From: Bryobacterales bacterium
Lineage (GTDB): Bacteria > Acidobacteriota > Terriglobia > Bryobacterales > Bryobacteraceae
DNA length: 13,904 nucleotides
Reading direction: 5' to 3'
Assembly: GCA_003517725.1 (NCBI GenBank)
Contig: DOZZ01000320.1
Coordinates: 1-13,904, forward strand
Shown here: one piece after another, positions 5,777 to 13,904 of the stretch
Layout: each line of letters starts with the position of its first letter
Position numbering within the stretch: position 1 is the first letter of the stretch
The notes under the pieces: model-generated
The model's database searches: none
What the model was told of the DNA's origin: nothing
Seen by the model: the letters and a program-made list of their open reading frames with translations, nothing else
Position numbers and translations under genes: made by a program

Positions 5777-5812
5777 GTATTCTTGCTAGCGGTTGGAAGG
5801 CAGAAAACGGCG

Positions 5813-7471
5813 CTACGCAGCGCGAGTATTGCGGCGAAAGCCGTGGTGCGCCAGGGTGCGATGCGTCGAGATGCGCGTCGCGGCCACCGGCATTCGTCCA
5901 CGCGAACGCGAGCGCGAGCGCGCCACAACCCGGTGCGACGACTTGTAGGAGACTCTGGCGCGGTGCGCCGTGCTCTTCACAACATCCGGATGGAACGCCG
6001 CGGGAATCAGCAGCCGGTCTCCAGCGTTGGGCGTATCGGCCTCCAAATTATTGATGGACGCAATTTCCGTGGCGGCCGTGTTGTAGTGCCGCGCAATCGC
6101 CAGTAGCGTTTCGCCCGATTGCACGCGATGCATGCGCCACGACAGGCGCCGTTCCGCGGGGATCGATTGCAGCGCCGCCGTGAGCGCCGGGGCGCTGCCC
6201 TTAGGCACATGCAGGTCGTAGCCCGCGGGAGCCACCGAGCGCAGCAGCGCCGGGTTCAGTGACGACAGCTCGGAAACCGGCGTATCCGTCACATCCCCGA
6301 TCAGCGCCAGGTGCGTCGGAGAATCCACCCGCAGCGTGTCATATTCCAGCGGCGGCTCCGGCGCGATGTTCTGCAGGTCGTACTCCGCCGCGTTCTTGGT
6401 CATGATGGTCATGGCCAGAATGATCGGCACGTAGTTCGAAGTCTCCACCGGAATGGCATGCCGCGCGCGCAACTCCCAATAATCCGCGTAGCCGGTGCGC
6501 TCGATGGCGCGGTCCACGGCGCCCGGTCCGCAGTTGTAAGCCGCGATCGCCAGGTACCAATTCCCAAAATGATTGTAAAGGTCATGCAGATGGCGCGCGG
6601 CGGCGCGTGTGGCCCGCTCGGGGTCCAGACGGTCATCCGTGTAGCCGCTCTGGTTCAGGCCATATTCCTGGCCGCGGAACTTCACGAACTGCCACATCCC
6701 GGTGGCCGCGCGATTCGAAACCGCGCGCGGCAAAAAGCCCGACTCAGCCTGCGCCAGATGAATCAACTCCAGCGGCACTCCCTCTTCGCGCAACACGCGC
6801 TCGATCATGGGACGATACCGGCCCGCCCGCTGCAGTCCCGCCACAATGGTGCCGTGGCCATGCCCGCTGAAATAATGAATGTAGCTGAGCACCGTGTCAT
6901 TGACCACCAGCGGCAACTGCGACGCGGTGGACTTCACCTCATCCATCACCTTCCCCTTAATGCTGGGGTCCACCGGCAGCGTCAGCTGCAGGATGCCATC
7001 GAGCGGCGCTTTCTCGAACTGCGGCTCCTGATCGTTCACCGCCGCGCCCAATCGCGCCAGGTCCAGACGATGGATCGCGTCCACCATGTGGTCGAGCTTG
7101 GATTCATAAAGCAGGCGATCCGAGGGCTTGCCCGAAGCCTGCAGCATCCAATCCACCGCGCTATCGAAGTCGCGCCGCGCCTTCGCCAAGTCGTTCGCCA
7201 GGTACGCGCGCTTACCCTCTTCGTATTTCTGCTCGGCCTGCGACACCAGCAGGTCATCGGCGTTGGGTTGAAAGGTCGCCTTGCGAGCGACGCTCGAAAG
7301 ATAAGAGGGCGCACTGCCGTTGTCGTCATCCGACAAGGCGGCCATCGTAACCAAAGGAACCGGAGCTATCGCCGGCGGGTGGAACGCGGATTGCTGAGCA
7401 TATGTAGCGGGAGGATGAACGAGAGTTGTAGTCGCAATGAGTAAGAAAACTTTTCCAGTCTCGAATTTCAT
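5813..7471 (-). CDS. Membrane-bound lytic transglycosylase, MltD-like, with LysM
   Basis: The 552-residue secreted enzyme should cleave the MurNAc-GlcNAc bond of peptidoglycan to form 1,6-anhydro-MurNAc. Residues 1-25 are a signal peptide (KFETGK then VFLLIATTTLV) with likely cleavage after TYA; no lipobox cysteine is visible, unlike E. coli MltD. Residues 75-200 are a helical N-terminal region. The SLT (GH23) domain spans about 225-352: catalytic Glu243 is in AQAESGF, followed by GMWQF and AIAAYNCGPGAV. A weak LysM-like module (about 379-423) precedes a clear one (448-490, beginning HRVQSGETLLAIA). The last 60 residues are very basic, with RSRSRSRGR, and could bind anionic wall polymers. The start at 7471 is supported by AGAGGA 6 bases upstream; a longer frame to 7540 would hide the signal peptide. 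Confidence 0.93.
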   Translation of the reverse strand: MKFETGKVFLLIATTTLVHPPATYAQQSAFHPPAIAPVPLVTMAALSDDDNGSAPSYLSSVARKATFQPNADDLLVSQAEQKYEEGKRAYLANDLAKARRDFDSAVDWMLQASGKPSDRLLYESKLDHMVDAIHRLDLARLGAAVNDQEPQFEKAPLDGILQLTLPVDPSIKGKVMDEVKSTASQLPLVVNDTVLSYIHYFSGHGHGTIVAGLQRAGRYRPMIERVLREEGVPLELIHLAQAESGFLPRAVSNRAATGMWQFVKFRGQEYGLNQSGYTDDRLDPERATRAAARHLHDLYNHFGNWYLAIAAYNCGPGAVDRAIERTGYADYWELRARHAIPVETSNYVPIILAMTIMTKNAAEYDLQNIAPEPPLEYDTLRVDSPTHLALIGDVTDTPVSELSSLNPALLRSVAPAGYDLHVPKGSAPALTAALQSIPAERRLSWRMHRVQSGETLLAIARHYNTAATEIASINNLEADTPNAGDRLLIPAAFHPDVVKSTAHRARVSYKSSHRVVARSRSRSRGRMPVAATRISTHRTLAHHGFRRNTRAA

Positions 7472-7520
7472 TCCTTGTCCTCTGGATCGGTGGCGGTATA
7501 GGGCAGCTGAAACTTGTACT

Positions 7521-7550
7521 AGTTTACACGAATCCGCCATAGGACCGCAA
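7521..7550 (-). promoter_or_regulatory. Putative promoter of the lytic transglycosylase gene
   Basis: On the minus strand TTGCGG (7545-7550) and TAAACT (7521-7526) are 18 bases apart, downstream of the EF-G gene terminator. The 5' leader would be about 40-45 bases. Consensus match only. Confidence 0.35.
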
Positions 7551-7584
7551 ACCTATATTCCATTTCTAATATAAAGTGGGGATA

Positions 7585-7613
7585 ACCGGGTAGGTCAGTT
7601 TGACCCACCCGGT
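7585..7613 (-). terminator. Hairpin terminator of the EF-G-like gene
   Basis: ACCGGGT (7585-7591) pairs with ACCCGGT (7607-7613). The stem continues as GGTCA (7593-7597) with TGACC (7601-7605) after one mismatch and closes on a 3-base loop. It starts 12 bases past the stop codon at 7625. The following T-run on the minus strand is poor (TTATCCCC), so termination may be partial. Confidence 0.7.
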
Positions 7614-7624
7614 ACCATTCGGTA

Positions 7625-9721
7625 CTACTCTTCCTCTTCGGTCTCCACCCCGCGCGCCGCCTGCGCGGCTGTCACAATCTTGTCCGCCTGCGGCCCCGGC
7701 ACGAAATCGTAGTGATCGAACTCCATCGAAAAGGACGCCCGGCCCTGCGTCATAGACGTCAGATCGCTCTGATAAGAAAGCATTTCCGACATCGGCACCT
7801 GCGCCCGCAGAATCTGCGTGCCGCCATTGGTTTCCATGCCGGCGATGCGCCCGCGCCTTCCGTTCAAGTCGCCCATCAGGTCTCCCGCGTACTCGACCGG
7901 CGCCTGCACCTCCACATTCATGACCGGCTCCAGCAGCGCCGGGCGCGCGGTCTGCATGGCGTTTCGAAATGCCTTGCGCGCCGCCAGTTTGAACGAAAGC
8001 TCGGAAGAATCGACATCGTGATAAGAACCGTCGTAAACCGTGGCTTTGAAATCGACCATGGGATAGCCGGCCAAGTAGCCCTTTTCGGCCGTCTCGATGA
8101 TGCCCTTTTCCACCGCCGGAATGAAATTCTTGGGGATCGACCCGCCAAACGTCTCATTCGCGAACTGAAAATGGCTGCCGCGGGGTAGCGGCTCCATGCG
8201 GATCCAGCAGTCTCCAAACTGCCCGTGCCCGCCGGTCTGTTTCTTATGACGGCCCTGCACGTTGGCGGTTCCTCGAATCGTCTCACGGTAGGGAATTTTG
8301 GGCGCCTTCAGCGTGACGTCGACGTGGTAACGCTTACGCAGTTTGCTGACGATAATTTCCACATGCTGCTGGCCGCAGCCGGCGATCAGAAATTCCTTGG
8401 TCTGCGGGTCGCGGTAAAAACGCAGCGACGGGTCTTCCTCCAATATCTTGTGGACAGCCTGCCCCAGACGGTCTTCATCCTGGCGGCTCTTGGCCTCCAC
8501 GGCGAAGGCGATCGATGGCTCGGGCAGACGCACCGGATCGTAGACGATCGGGGCATTCTTGTCGGCCAGCGTGTCACCCGTCAGGGTCTCTCGCAGTTTG
8601 GCCACCGCTCCAATGTCGCCGGCGTGCAGTTCAGTGATTGGAATCAACGTCTTACCGCGTGCCACGCCGATGTGAGCCAAGCGTTCGTCAACGCTCCGGC
8701 CAACGTTCATCAGGTGCGCATCGTTCTTGATGCAGCCCGACCGTATTTTAAAGAAGGATATGCGCCCGGCAAAGGGGTCAGCGGTGGTCTTGAAAACGTA
8801 AGCCGCGGCTGGCTCCTTGTCGGAAATGGCGCGCGTGACGTCCTTCCCGTTGTTCTTGCCCGCCACGGGCTCGCGCTCGGTCGGCGCCGGAAAGCTGTCG
8901 CTGATCAGATCCAGCAGCCGGTCGGTACCGACGTTGCGCAGCGCCGACGCGCAGAGCACCGGGTAAAGGCGCATCTGCCGGAAAGCCACATTCAGGCCCT
9001 CGACAATGTGCTCCACGGGCAGCGTGCCGGTCTCGAAAAACTCCTCCATCAACTCGTCCTTGCCTTCGGCCACCATCTCAACCAGCGCCTCATGCGCCTG
9101 CTGCGCCGCCTCGGTCATGTTGTCCGGAATGTCGATGGCCTTGACCTTGCCGTCCCCATCCGGTGCGTAGCACCAGGCCTGCATCGTAATCAGATCGATG
9201 ATGCCCCGGAACTCCCGCTCCTCGCCCAACGGCAGTTGAATCGGGATGGCGGTGCGGCCGAACCGGGCGTGCACGCTTCCGAGCGCACGTTCAAAACTGG
9301 CGCGCTCACGATCCAGCTTATTAATAAGGATGGCCCGCGGCTGCTGGTATTCCGCCGCGAACCCCCAGACCTTTTCGGTTTGGACCTCCACCCCCGCCAC
9401 TGCATCCACCACGACAATCACCGCATCGGCCGCCAGCAGCGCGGCGCGCGTGTCGTTCAGGAAGATGTTGTAGCCCGGCGTGTCGATAACGTTGATCTTG
9501 TTCTGCTTCCATTCGACAGCCGCGAGCGCGGAAGAAATACTCAGTTTGCGCTGCATCTCCTCCTCGTCGAAATCGGTGAGGGTATTGCCCTCATCGACTC
9601 GCGTCAGGCGCGGTGTCGCGCCAGAGGTATACAGCAGGGCAGAGGTCAGGGTGGTTTTACCAGAGTGGCCGTGCCCTACGATTCCGACATTGCGGATGTC
9701 CTTCGACTCGTAGACTTTCAC
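7625..9721 (-). CDS. Elongation factor G-like GTPase (EF-G-2 type)
   Basis: The 698-residue protein has the full EF-G layout: GTPase domain (about 1-270), then translation-factor domains II to V. GTPase motifs are G1 GHGHSGKT (16-23), G3 DTPGY (80-84), G4 NKLD (134-137) and G5 CASAL. Domain IV carries GRHKKQTGGHGQFGDCWIRM, and domain V ends with RAQVPMSEMLSYQSDLTSMTQGRASFSMEFDHYD. Two departures from housekeeping EF-G stand out: Tyr84 replaces the His of DTPGH that helps activate water for GTP hydrolysis, and the switch I region reads RKLSISSA instead of ERGITI. DTPGY is typical of EF-G-2 paralogues such as that of Thermus, whose cellular role is unsettled. Translation starts at a GTG with GGGAGA 7 bases upstream. 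The tail is acidic (EEEE). No rps12, rps7 or tuf genes are adjacent, which also argues for a paralogue. Confidence 0.9.
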   Translation of the reverse strand: MKVYESKDIRNVGIVGHGHSGKTTLTSALLYTSGATPRLTRVDEGNTLTDFDEEEMQRKLSISSALAAVEWKQNKINVIDTPGYNIFLNDTRAALLAADAVIVVVDAVAGVEVQTEKVWGFAAEYQQPRAILINKLDRERASFERALGSVHARFGRTAIPIQLPLGEEREFRGIIDLITMQAWCYAPDGDGKVKAIDIPDNMTEAAQQAHEALVEMVAEGKDELMEEFFETGTLPVEHIVEGLNVAFRQMRLYPVLCASALRNVGTDRLLDLISDSFPAPTEREPVAGKNNGKDVTRAISDKEPAAAYVFKTTADPFAGRISFFKIRSGCIKNDAHLMNVGRSVDERLAHIGVARGKTLIPITELHAGDIGAVAKLRETLTGDTLADKNAPIVYDPVRLPEPSIAFAVEAKSRQDEDRLGQAVHKILEEDPSLRFYRDPQTKEFLIAGCGQQHVEIIVSKLRKRYHVDVTLKAPKIPYRETIRGTANVQGRHKKQTGGHGQFGDCWIRMEPLPRGSHFQFANETFGGSIPKNFIPAVEKGIIETAEKGYLAGYPMVDFKATVYDGSYHDVDSSELSFKLAARKAFRNAMQTARPALLEPVMNVEVQAPVEYAGDLMGDLNGRRGRIAGMETNGGTQILRAQVPMSEMLSYQSDLTSMTQGRASFSMEFDHYDFVPGPQADKIVTAAQAARGVETEEEE

Positions 9722-9772
9722 GTGGGTCTCTCCCGGCTGGATACTATCACAATCACGTGGTTTCCAGCCCTC

Positions 9773-9883
9773 CCGTGGGGCAGGTCTTTAGCCTGCAGTG
9801 GGCTTTAGCCCACTTGTCGAGTTGTGGCAAATGCCGAAGATCTCGGCCAGCTTCGAGACCAGTCGGGCTAACCTGCCCCACGG
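9773..9883. repeat. Nested palindromic element (REP/MITE-like)
   Basis: The ends are a perfect 13-bp inverted repeat, CCGTGGGGCAGGT (9773-9785) and ACCTGCCCCACGG (9871-9883). Pairing continues with TAGCC (9789-9793) and GGCTA (9866-9870) after a 3-base bulge. Inside is a second palindrome, AGTGGGCT-TT-AGCCCACT (9797-9814), and a weaker one around 9840-9860. It lies between ftsZ, whose stop is 5 bases away, and the EF-G-like gene. It has no coding capacity. In RNA it would fold strongly and could end or stabilise the ftsZ message. Its form suggests a dispersed genomic repeat, but no second copy is in the window. Confidence 0.85.
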
Positions 9884-9888
9884 CGTCC

Positions 9889-11073
9889 CTAGTGCACCAG
9901 TTTGCCCTGCCGCAGGTATGCCGGCGTGTCCAGGTCTTCCGGATCGAACGGAGTATCTTCGATCTCCACTTCTGGCGCATGGTACGTCTCGATAGCCGGC
10001 GCCGCTTCGATCCGGGGCGCCGGAGGCGGCGTGTTCATAACGATGGGCGCGGATATCGGCATCGGCATGGCCACCACCGGCTCCTCCACCCGGAAACCCG
10101 TGGCAATCACCGTAACTTTCACCGCATCGCCCATGTGTTCACTGGCGATCACGCCGAAGCTGATCTGCACGTCGTCGCAGGCTGCGGCGTCCCGGATGAT
10201 GATGCAGGCTTCGTTGATCTCGTGCAGACCCAGGTTCACCGAGCCGGTCAGGTTAATCAGCACGCGGCGCGAGCCGGCGATGCGCGTGTCTTCGAGCAGC
10301 GGGCAGTTGATGGCCATGCGCGCGGCCTCCACTGCGGCATTCTCGCCGCGCGCCGTGGCCGTGCCCATCATGGCGTGGCCCATGCCCAGCATGGTGGCGC
10401 GAATATCGGAAAAGTCCAGGTTGATGATGCCCGGCGTCACGATGATGTCGCTGATGCCCTGCACCGCCTGGCGCAGAATATCGTCGGCCACGCGGAAGCT
10501 CTGGTGAAAGCTGGTGCCGCGCGGCACGATCGAGAGCAGCCGGTCATTCGGAATCGTAATCAGCGTGTCGACGCTGGAGGCCAGCTCGATCAGGCTCTTT
10601 TCGGCCTGGCGCATGCGCTTGCCGCCTTCGAAGGTGAAGGGCTTGGTGACCACCGCGACCGTCAGCGCGTCCAATTCTTTAGCGAGCGAAGCGATCACCG
10701 GGGCCGCGCCCGCGCCCGTGCCGCCGCCCAGACCCGCCGTGACGAAGACCATGTCCGCGCCGGCCAGCAGTTCCAGAATGCGCTCGGTATCTTCGAGAGC
10801 GGCCTGGCGTCCCACCGACGGGTCGGAACCCGCGCCCAGGCCGCCGGTAATTTTGGTTCCGATCTGGATCTTGCTGGGCACCGGCGACGCCGCCAGCGCC
10901 TGCGCGTCGGTGTTCAGCACGTGGAACTCGACGCCTTCCAGCCCCTCGGCCATCATGCGTCCCACGGCATTGGAGCCGCCGCCGCCCACGCCGATCACCT
11001 TGATCCGCGCGCCTTTGCGCACTTCGTCCTGGAACTCGTACTTCAAATTGCCGAAATCTTCGCCTAATGACAT
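9889..11073 (-). CDS. ftsZ: Cell division protein FtsZ
   Basis: The 394-residue tubulin-like GTPase polymerises into the Z-ring at mid-cell. Visible motifs are [14 protein letters not shown] (24-37), NTDAQAL (54-60), the tubulin signature GGGTGAG (116-122) and the T7 loop NLDFSD (218-223), whose aspartates complete the GTPase site of the next subunit. After a linker of about 55-60 residues rich in Pro, Ala and Met, the C-terminal peptide [12 protein letters not shown] matches the conserved tail that binds FtsA and other partners. Length is normal for the family. The start at 11073 has AAAGGA at 11084-11089, one base after the ftsA stop codon, so translation is probably coupled. The longer frame to 11286 lies inside ftsA. 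The gene is the last of the dcw run here. Confidence 0.98.
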   Translation of the reverse strand: MSLGEDFGNLKYEFQDEVRKGARIKVIGVGGGGSNAVGRMMAEGLEGVEFHVLNTDAQALAASPVPSKIQIGTKITGGLGAGSDPSVGRQAALEDTERILELLAGADMVFVTAGLGGGTGAGAAPVIASLAKELDALTVAVVTKPFTFEGGKRMRQAEKSLIELASSVDTLITIPNDRLLSIVPRGTSFHQSFRVADDILRQAVQGISDIIVTPGIINLDFSDIRATMLGMGHAMMGTATARGENAAVEAARMAINCPLLEDTRIAGSRRVLINLTGSVNLGLHEINEACIIIRDAAACDDVQISFGVIASEHMGDAVKVTVIATGFRVEEPVVAMPMPISAPIVMNTPPPAPRIEAAPAIETYHAPEVEIEDTPFDPEDLDTPAYLRQGKLVH

Positions 11074-11090
11074 AGCTGTTCCGTCCTTTA

Positions 11091-12290
11091 TTAACGTAAG
11101 ATGCGGGCCAGAATTCCCGCCGAATTTTTGGGCGCTTCGGACCGGCTGCGGAGCCGCGCCGAGTACATCGTGAGCCCCGCCACGGTCGACCATGACGGAC
11201 AATCCAGTTCTTCCGGCCAGTGCCGTATGCCGAACGGCAGGCCGATGCGCGCCGGACAATCCAGCACCTGTTCGGCCGCGTCGCAAATGCCGTGCATGCG
11301 CGCCCCGCCGCCGGTGATCACAATGCCGCCCGCCAGCGCGCGCTCCATGCCCACCCGAACCAATTCCGTCCTGACCAGCCGAAACAGCTCGACGGCGCGC
11401 ATCTCGATCACTTCGTTCAGCGCGCGGCGTCCGGTTTCGCGCATCTCGCGGCCATCCGGCACGGGTAATTCGACATAGCTGTTTTCAGCCGTGGTGGATG
11501 CGCTGGCGCTACCATACTGTTCCTTCACCAGCAGCGCGTCATCGTACTGAATGCGCAGATAGTGCGACAGGTCCCGCGTAAAATGGTCGCCCGAGACCGC
11601 GATGGTCGCGGCCAGTTGCAGCGCGTCGCCATAATAAACCACAAGCTCGCTCGAGTGCTGGCCGATGTCGAGCAGCGCCAGCCCTTCGCGCCGGTCCTCC
11701 GGCTCCACCGCCGCATAGCACGCGGCAATCCCTTCAAACACCGTCTCATCCACCGCCAAATGCGCCTGGTGCACGGCTTGCAACAGCAGCGCATGCTCCT
11801 GTGAGCCCACCGTGATGACGTGGGCGTGGGCCTCCATCATGGCCGCGATCATCTTGCGCGGGTCGCGATAGCCGGCGCGGTCGTCCATCACGAAGTCCTG
11901 CGGACAAAGCTGCAGCAGCACGCGGTCTTCAGGCAACTGCACGCGGGCGGCGCGTTCGAAGGCGCGATCCACATCGCGCTGCTCGATCTCGCGGGGGCGT
12001 CCGGTTTCAATGCGGCTGCGCGTATTGGCGCCGCGAATGGTGGTGCCGCCGCAGCCCACCGTAATGGTTTCGAGCTGTACCCCGGCCTCGCGCTCGGCCA
12101 TCTGCACGCAGCGCAGAATGGCCGCCGAGATCGTTACGCGATCGGTGATGCGGCTGCGCGTAATGCCGGAAGACGCTACAATGCCCGCCCCGCGGTATTC
12201 CAGGCAGCCGTTTTCGAGGGAGCAGATGACCGCGCGCGTGTAGGAGCTGCCCACATCCACGGCGGCGGCGATATTGGTTTTGGCGGTCAT
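11091..12290 (-). CDS. ftsA: Cell division protein FtsA
   Basis: The 399-residue actin-like ATPase anchors FtsZ filaments to the membrane. Phosphate loop 1 is [11 protein letters not shown] (11-21), the SHS2-like 1C subdomain lies around 80-165, and the adenosine loop is [14 protein letters not shown]. Phosphate loop 2 reads LLDIGQHSS (206-214), where most FtsA proteins have DIGGGTT, so the glycine-threonine core is altered. The C-terminus [10 protein letters not shown] could form a short amphipathic membrane-targeting helix. Overall similarity to E. coli FtsA is modest, as expected for distant phyla, and the assignment rests strongly on its place between ftsQ and ftsZ. The start at 12290 has AGGAAA a few bases upstream, in the 12-base gap after ftsQ; ftsZ follows after 17 bases. 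Confidence 0.93.
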   Translation of the reverse strand: MTAKTNIAAAVDVGSSYTRAVICSLENGCLEYRGAGIVASSGITRSRITDRVTISAAILRCVQMAEREAGVQLETITVGCGGTTIRGANTRSRIETGRPREIEQRDVDRAFERAARVQLPEDRVLLQLCPQDFVMDDRAGYRDPRKMIAAMMEAHAHVITVGSQEHALLLQAVHQAHLAVDETVFEGIAACYAAVEPEDRREGLALLDIGQHSSELVVYYGDALQLAATIAVSGDHFTRDLSHYLRIQYDDALLVKEQYGSASASTTAENSYVELPVPDGREMRETGRRALNEVIEMRAVELFRLVRTELVRVGMERALAGGIVITGGGARMHGICDAAEQVLDCPARIGLPFGIRHWPEELDCPSWSTVAGLTMYSARLRSRSEAPKNSAGILARILR

Positions 12291-12302
12291 GACGTTTCCT
12301 GC

Positions 12303-13076
12303 TTACTTCGTAATAATGCTGCCGTCGATCCGCAAATCGAACGTCGACACCGTCTCCGAGCGGTTGCGGATCTGCTCGTAGTGGCTGATAAAGTTCTGGT
12401 AGCGCGACGTATAGTTCTGGTCGCCCATCCACAGTTCCACGGCGCGGTCTTTCATCTGCACGGTCGCGTGCAGGTCCGACGGATCTTCCACGTGCACCTC
12501 GGAAACGCTATCGGCGGCGCGCCCCAGCTCATTCATGAAGTGCAGCATGGTCTGCACCCGCGTGCGGCGCTCCTCTTCCGGCTGATCGACCGTCAGGCCG
12601 CTGATCACCGGCAGCGCGAAGCGCGTCTTCAACGGCGGCGCCAGCAGTACGCCTTGCGCGTCCACCAGCAGAAACCCGGTGTGCAGGTTGGCGAAGGCCA
12701 CCGGCGTCCGCTCGCGAATGCGAACCACCAGGCGATTCGGCCAGATGCGCGAAACCGACGCCTCTTCCACCCAGTCGACCGCCAGCAAACGGCGCCGCCG
12801 CTCGGCCAGCGGAATCTTAAACACGCTGTGCCCGAAATCCGGCGCGAACACCTGGATCAGCCGCGCGCGCGACGCATACCGCGCGCCTTCCACCACAATC
12901 CCGTTGGCCGCCATGTCCCGCGCCGGCACGTCCTTCAAAGCGAAGCGCGGATCGGTGAACGCGAACCGGCGAATTTCACGGGTGGCGAACGCGGTCGACG
13001 CCGCAGCCATGCACCATGTAGCGACGCGCAGCCACAGCCGCCACCGGTTCCCCGAACTGACCATAACCTTAGGCAT
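12303..13076 (-). CDS. ftsQ: Cell division protein FtsQ
   Basis: The 257-residue bitopic membrane protein has a short cytoplasmic N-terminus, one transmembrane segment at about 13-31 (LWLRVATWCMAAASTAF) and a periplasmic part. The POTRA domain covers about 46-123 (VVEGARYASRARLIQVF up to RLVVRIRERTPVAF) and is followed by the FtsQ-type beta domain, ending in FDLRIDGSIITK. In the divisome it recruits FtsB/FtsL and controls septal wall synthesis. The ATG follows the murC stop codon with no gap (TAA then ATG) and has no good Shine-Dalgarno sequence, so it should depend on translational coupling to murC. An ATG four codons later, just after TAAGG, is an alternative start. Confidence 0.93.
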   Translation of the reverse strand: MPKVMVSSGNRWRLWLRVATWCMAAASTAFATREIRRFAFTDPRFALKDVPARDMAANGIVVEGARYASRARLIQVFAPDFGHSVFKIPLAERRRRLLAVDWVEEASVSRIWPNRLVVRIRERTPVAFANLHTGFLLVDAQGVLLAPPLKTRFALPVISGLTVDQPEEERRTRVQTMLHFMNELGRAADSVSEVHVEDPSDLHATVQMKDRAVELWMGDQNYTSRYQNFISHYEQIRNRSETVSTFDLRIDGSIITK

Positions 13077-13904
13077 TTATGTTCGCCGGCGCAGCGCCTC
13101 CAGAATTTGCTCGGACGCCTGCGACACGCTGCCCGCCCCCAGCGTGATCGCCAGGTCGCCCGGCGCGACGTTGGCGCACACCCGCTCCACGCCGATCGGC
13201 AGCGAGGCCACGTGCTCCACGCCCTTGTGTCCAAATTGCCGCAGACGATCTACCAGCGCCTCCGACGTCACGCCCTCAATGGGCTTCTCCGACGCGGCGT
13301 AGATATCCAGAACATACACGCGGTCGGCCTGATGGAAGGCGCGCGCGAAATCGTCCATCAAATGGAAGGTGCGCGAAAAGCGGTGCGGCTGAAACAGCAC
13401 GTGGATGCGGTCGGCCCGGCACGATCGCGCGGCCTGCAGCGTGGCGCGGATCTCGGTCGGATGGTGGCCATAGTCGTCGATCACGGTCACGCCGCCGGCC
13501 TGCCCTTTCACCTGGAAGCGGCGGTCGACTCCGGCAAACATCGCCAGACCCTCGCGCACCACATCGGGCGCGACACCAAGCTCAGTGGCGACCGCGGCGG
13601 CCGCCGTGGCGTTCATGACGTTGTGCTTGCCCGGAATATTCAGGTTGAACTCGCCCAGGCTCATGCCGCGATGGTGCAGCGTGAAATGCGTCGAAAAATC
13701 GCCGCACGACACATCGGCGATGCGAAAATCGGCCTGCGTGTTGCAGCCGTAGGTAATGGTCCGGCGCTTCACGTCGGGCAGAATGCCCTGCACGTTCTCG
13801 TCGTCCAGACACAAAATCGCCGCGCCGTAGAACGGCACTTTATTGACGAACTCGGTGAACGAGCGGCGGATCACGTCGAGCCCCGAGTAATGGTCCAGAT
13901 GCTC
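13077..13904 (-). CDS. murC: UDP-N-acetylmuramate--L-alanine ligase MurC (5' end cut by window)
   Basis: The frame enters from the window edge, so 275 C-terminal residues are seen and roughly 190 N-terminal residues, including the ATP-binding P-loop, lie outside. The first visible residues, EHLDHYSGLDVI, are in frame ahead of a GTG at 13874 and belong to the family, so that GTG is not the start. Conserved pieces are GKHNVMNATAAAAV, FAGVDRRFQVKG, DDYGHHPTEI, the MurC-specific FQPHRFSRT, and ASEKPIEGV. The enzyme adds L-alanine to UDP-MurNAc using ATP, the first peptide step of peptidoglycan precursor synthesis in the cytoplasm. It is followed directly by ftsQ, without the murB or ddl genes that separate the two in many bacteria. 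Confidence 0.97.
   Translation of the reverse strand, partial: EHLDHYSGLDVIRRSFTEFVNKVPFYGAAILCLDDENVQGILPDVKRRTITYGCNTQADFRIADVSCGDFSTHFTLHHRGMSLGEFNLNIPGKHNVMNATAAAAVATELGVAPDVVREGLAMFAGVDRRFQVKGQAGGVTVIDDYGHHPTEIRATLQAARSCRADRIHVLFQPHRFSRTFHLMDDFARAFHQADRVYVLDIYAASEKPIEGVTSEALVDRLRQFGHKGVEHVASLPIGVERVCANVAPGDLAITLGAGSVSQASEQILEALRRRT

Noticed and set aside
6311..7444. 377-codon open frame on the plus strand opposite the lytic transglycosylase
   Set aside because: It is antisense to the SLT/LysM coding sequence, has Arg/His-rich composition and lacks a family signature.
8225..9808. 527-codon open frame on the plus strand opposite the EF-G-like gene
   Set aside because: It is antisense to a gene with clear EF-G motifs and gives an Arg/His/Gln-rich protein without any family; it reflects the GC-rich codon use of the real gene.
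9613..11067. 484-codon open frame on the plus strand opposite ftsZ
   Set aside because: It is antisense to unmistakable FtsZ, its translation is rich in Arg, His and Ala, and no motif is visible.

Overview
The window looks like chromosomal DNA from a GC-rich soil bacterium. An Acidobacteriota genome of the Solibacter/Bryobacter type is my best guess. That is an inference from the murC-ftsQ-ftsA-ftsZ order, an extra elongation-factor-G-like GTPase and the stress-gene content; no marker in the window proves the taxon.
Layout. (1) Bases 1-5074 are an accessory-looking block on the plus strand: a HipA-like kinase, an alpha/beta hydrolase, a membrane-anchored BON-domain protein, an Hsp20 chaperone and a YciE/DUF892 ferritin-like protein. 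The last three are closely spaced, each with a clear Shine-Dalgarno sequence, and look like one stress operon. A minus-strand YeeZ-like atypical SDR gene converges on this operon with only 3 bases between stop codons. A 77-residue protein of unknown function is divergent from the SDR gene. A degenerate direct repeat of about 53 bp (25-77 and 4895-4948) brackets the whole block. (2) Bases 5013-9734 hold three minus-strand genes, each with its own terminator-like hairpin or repeat downstream: a histone H1-like protein with an acidic head and a Lys/Ala tail, a secreted MltD-type lytic transglycosylase with LysM modules, and an EF-G-2-type GTPase. (3) Bases 9889-13904 are the division and cell wall (dcw) cluster on the minus strand, transcribed as murC (cut by the window end), ftsQ, ftsA, ftsZ. 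It is tightly packed: murC and ftsQ abut exactly, 12 bases lie between ftsQ and ftsA, and 17 between ftsA and ftsZ.
How the genes work together. MurC makes UDP-MurNAc-L-alanine for peptidoglycan. FtsZ forms the Z-ring, FtsA ties it to the membrane and FtsQ links it to the septal wall machinery. The lytic transglycosylase nearby cuts the same polymer. The first block appears to deal with protein, envelope and oxidative or iron stress. Non-coding structure worth attention: a nested palindromic element of about 110 bp between ftsZ and the EF-G-like gene, a 16-bp tandem duplication across the BON gene stop codon, and the bracketing repeat. I did not find an obviously new multi-gene system; the bracketed stress block is the closest candidate. 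No rRNA, tRNA, CRISPR array or transposase gene was seen.
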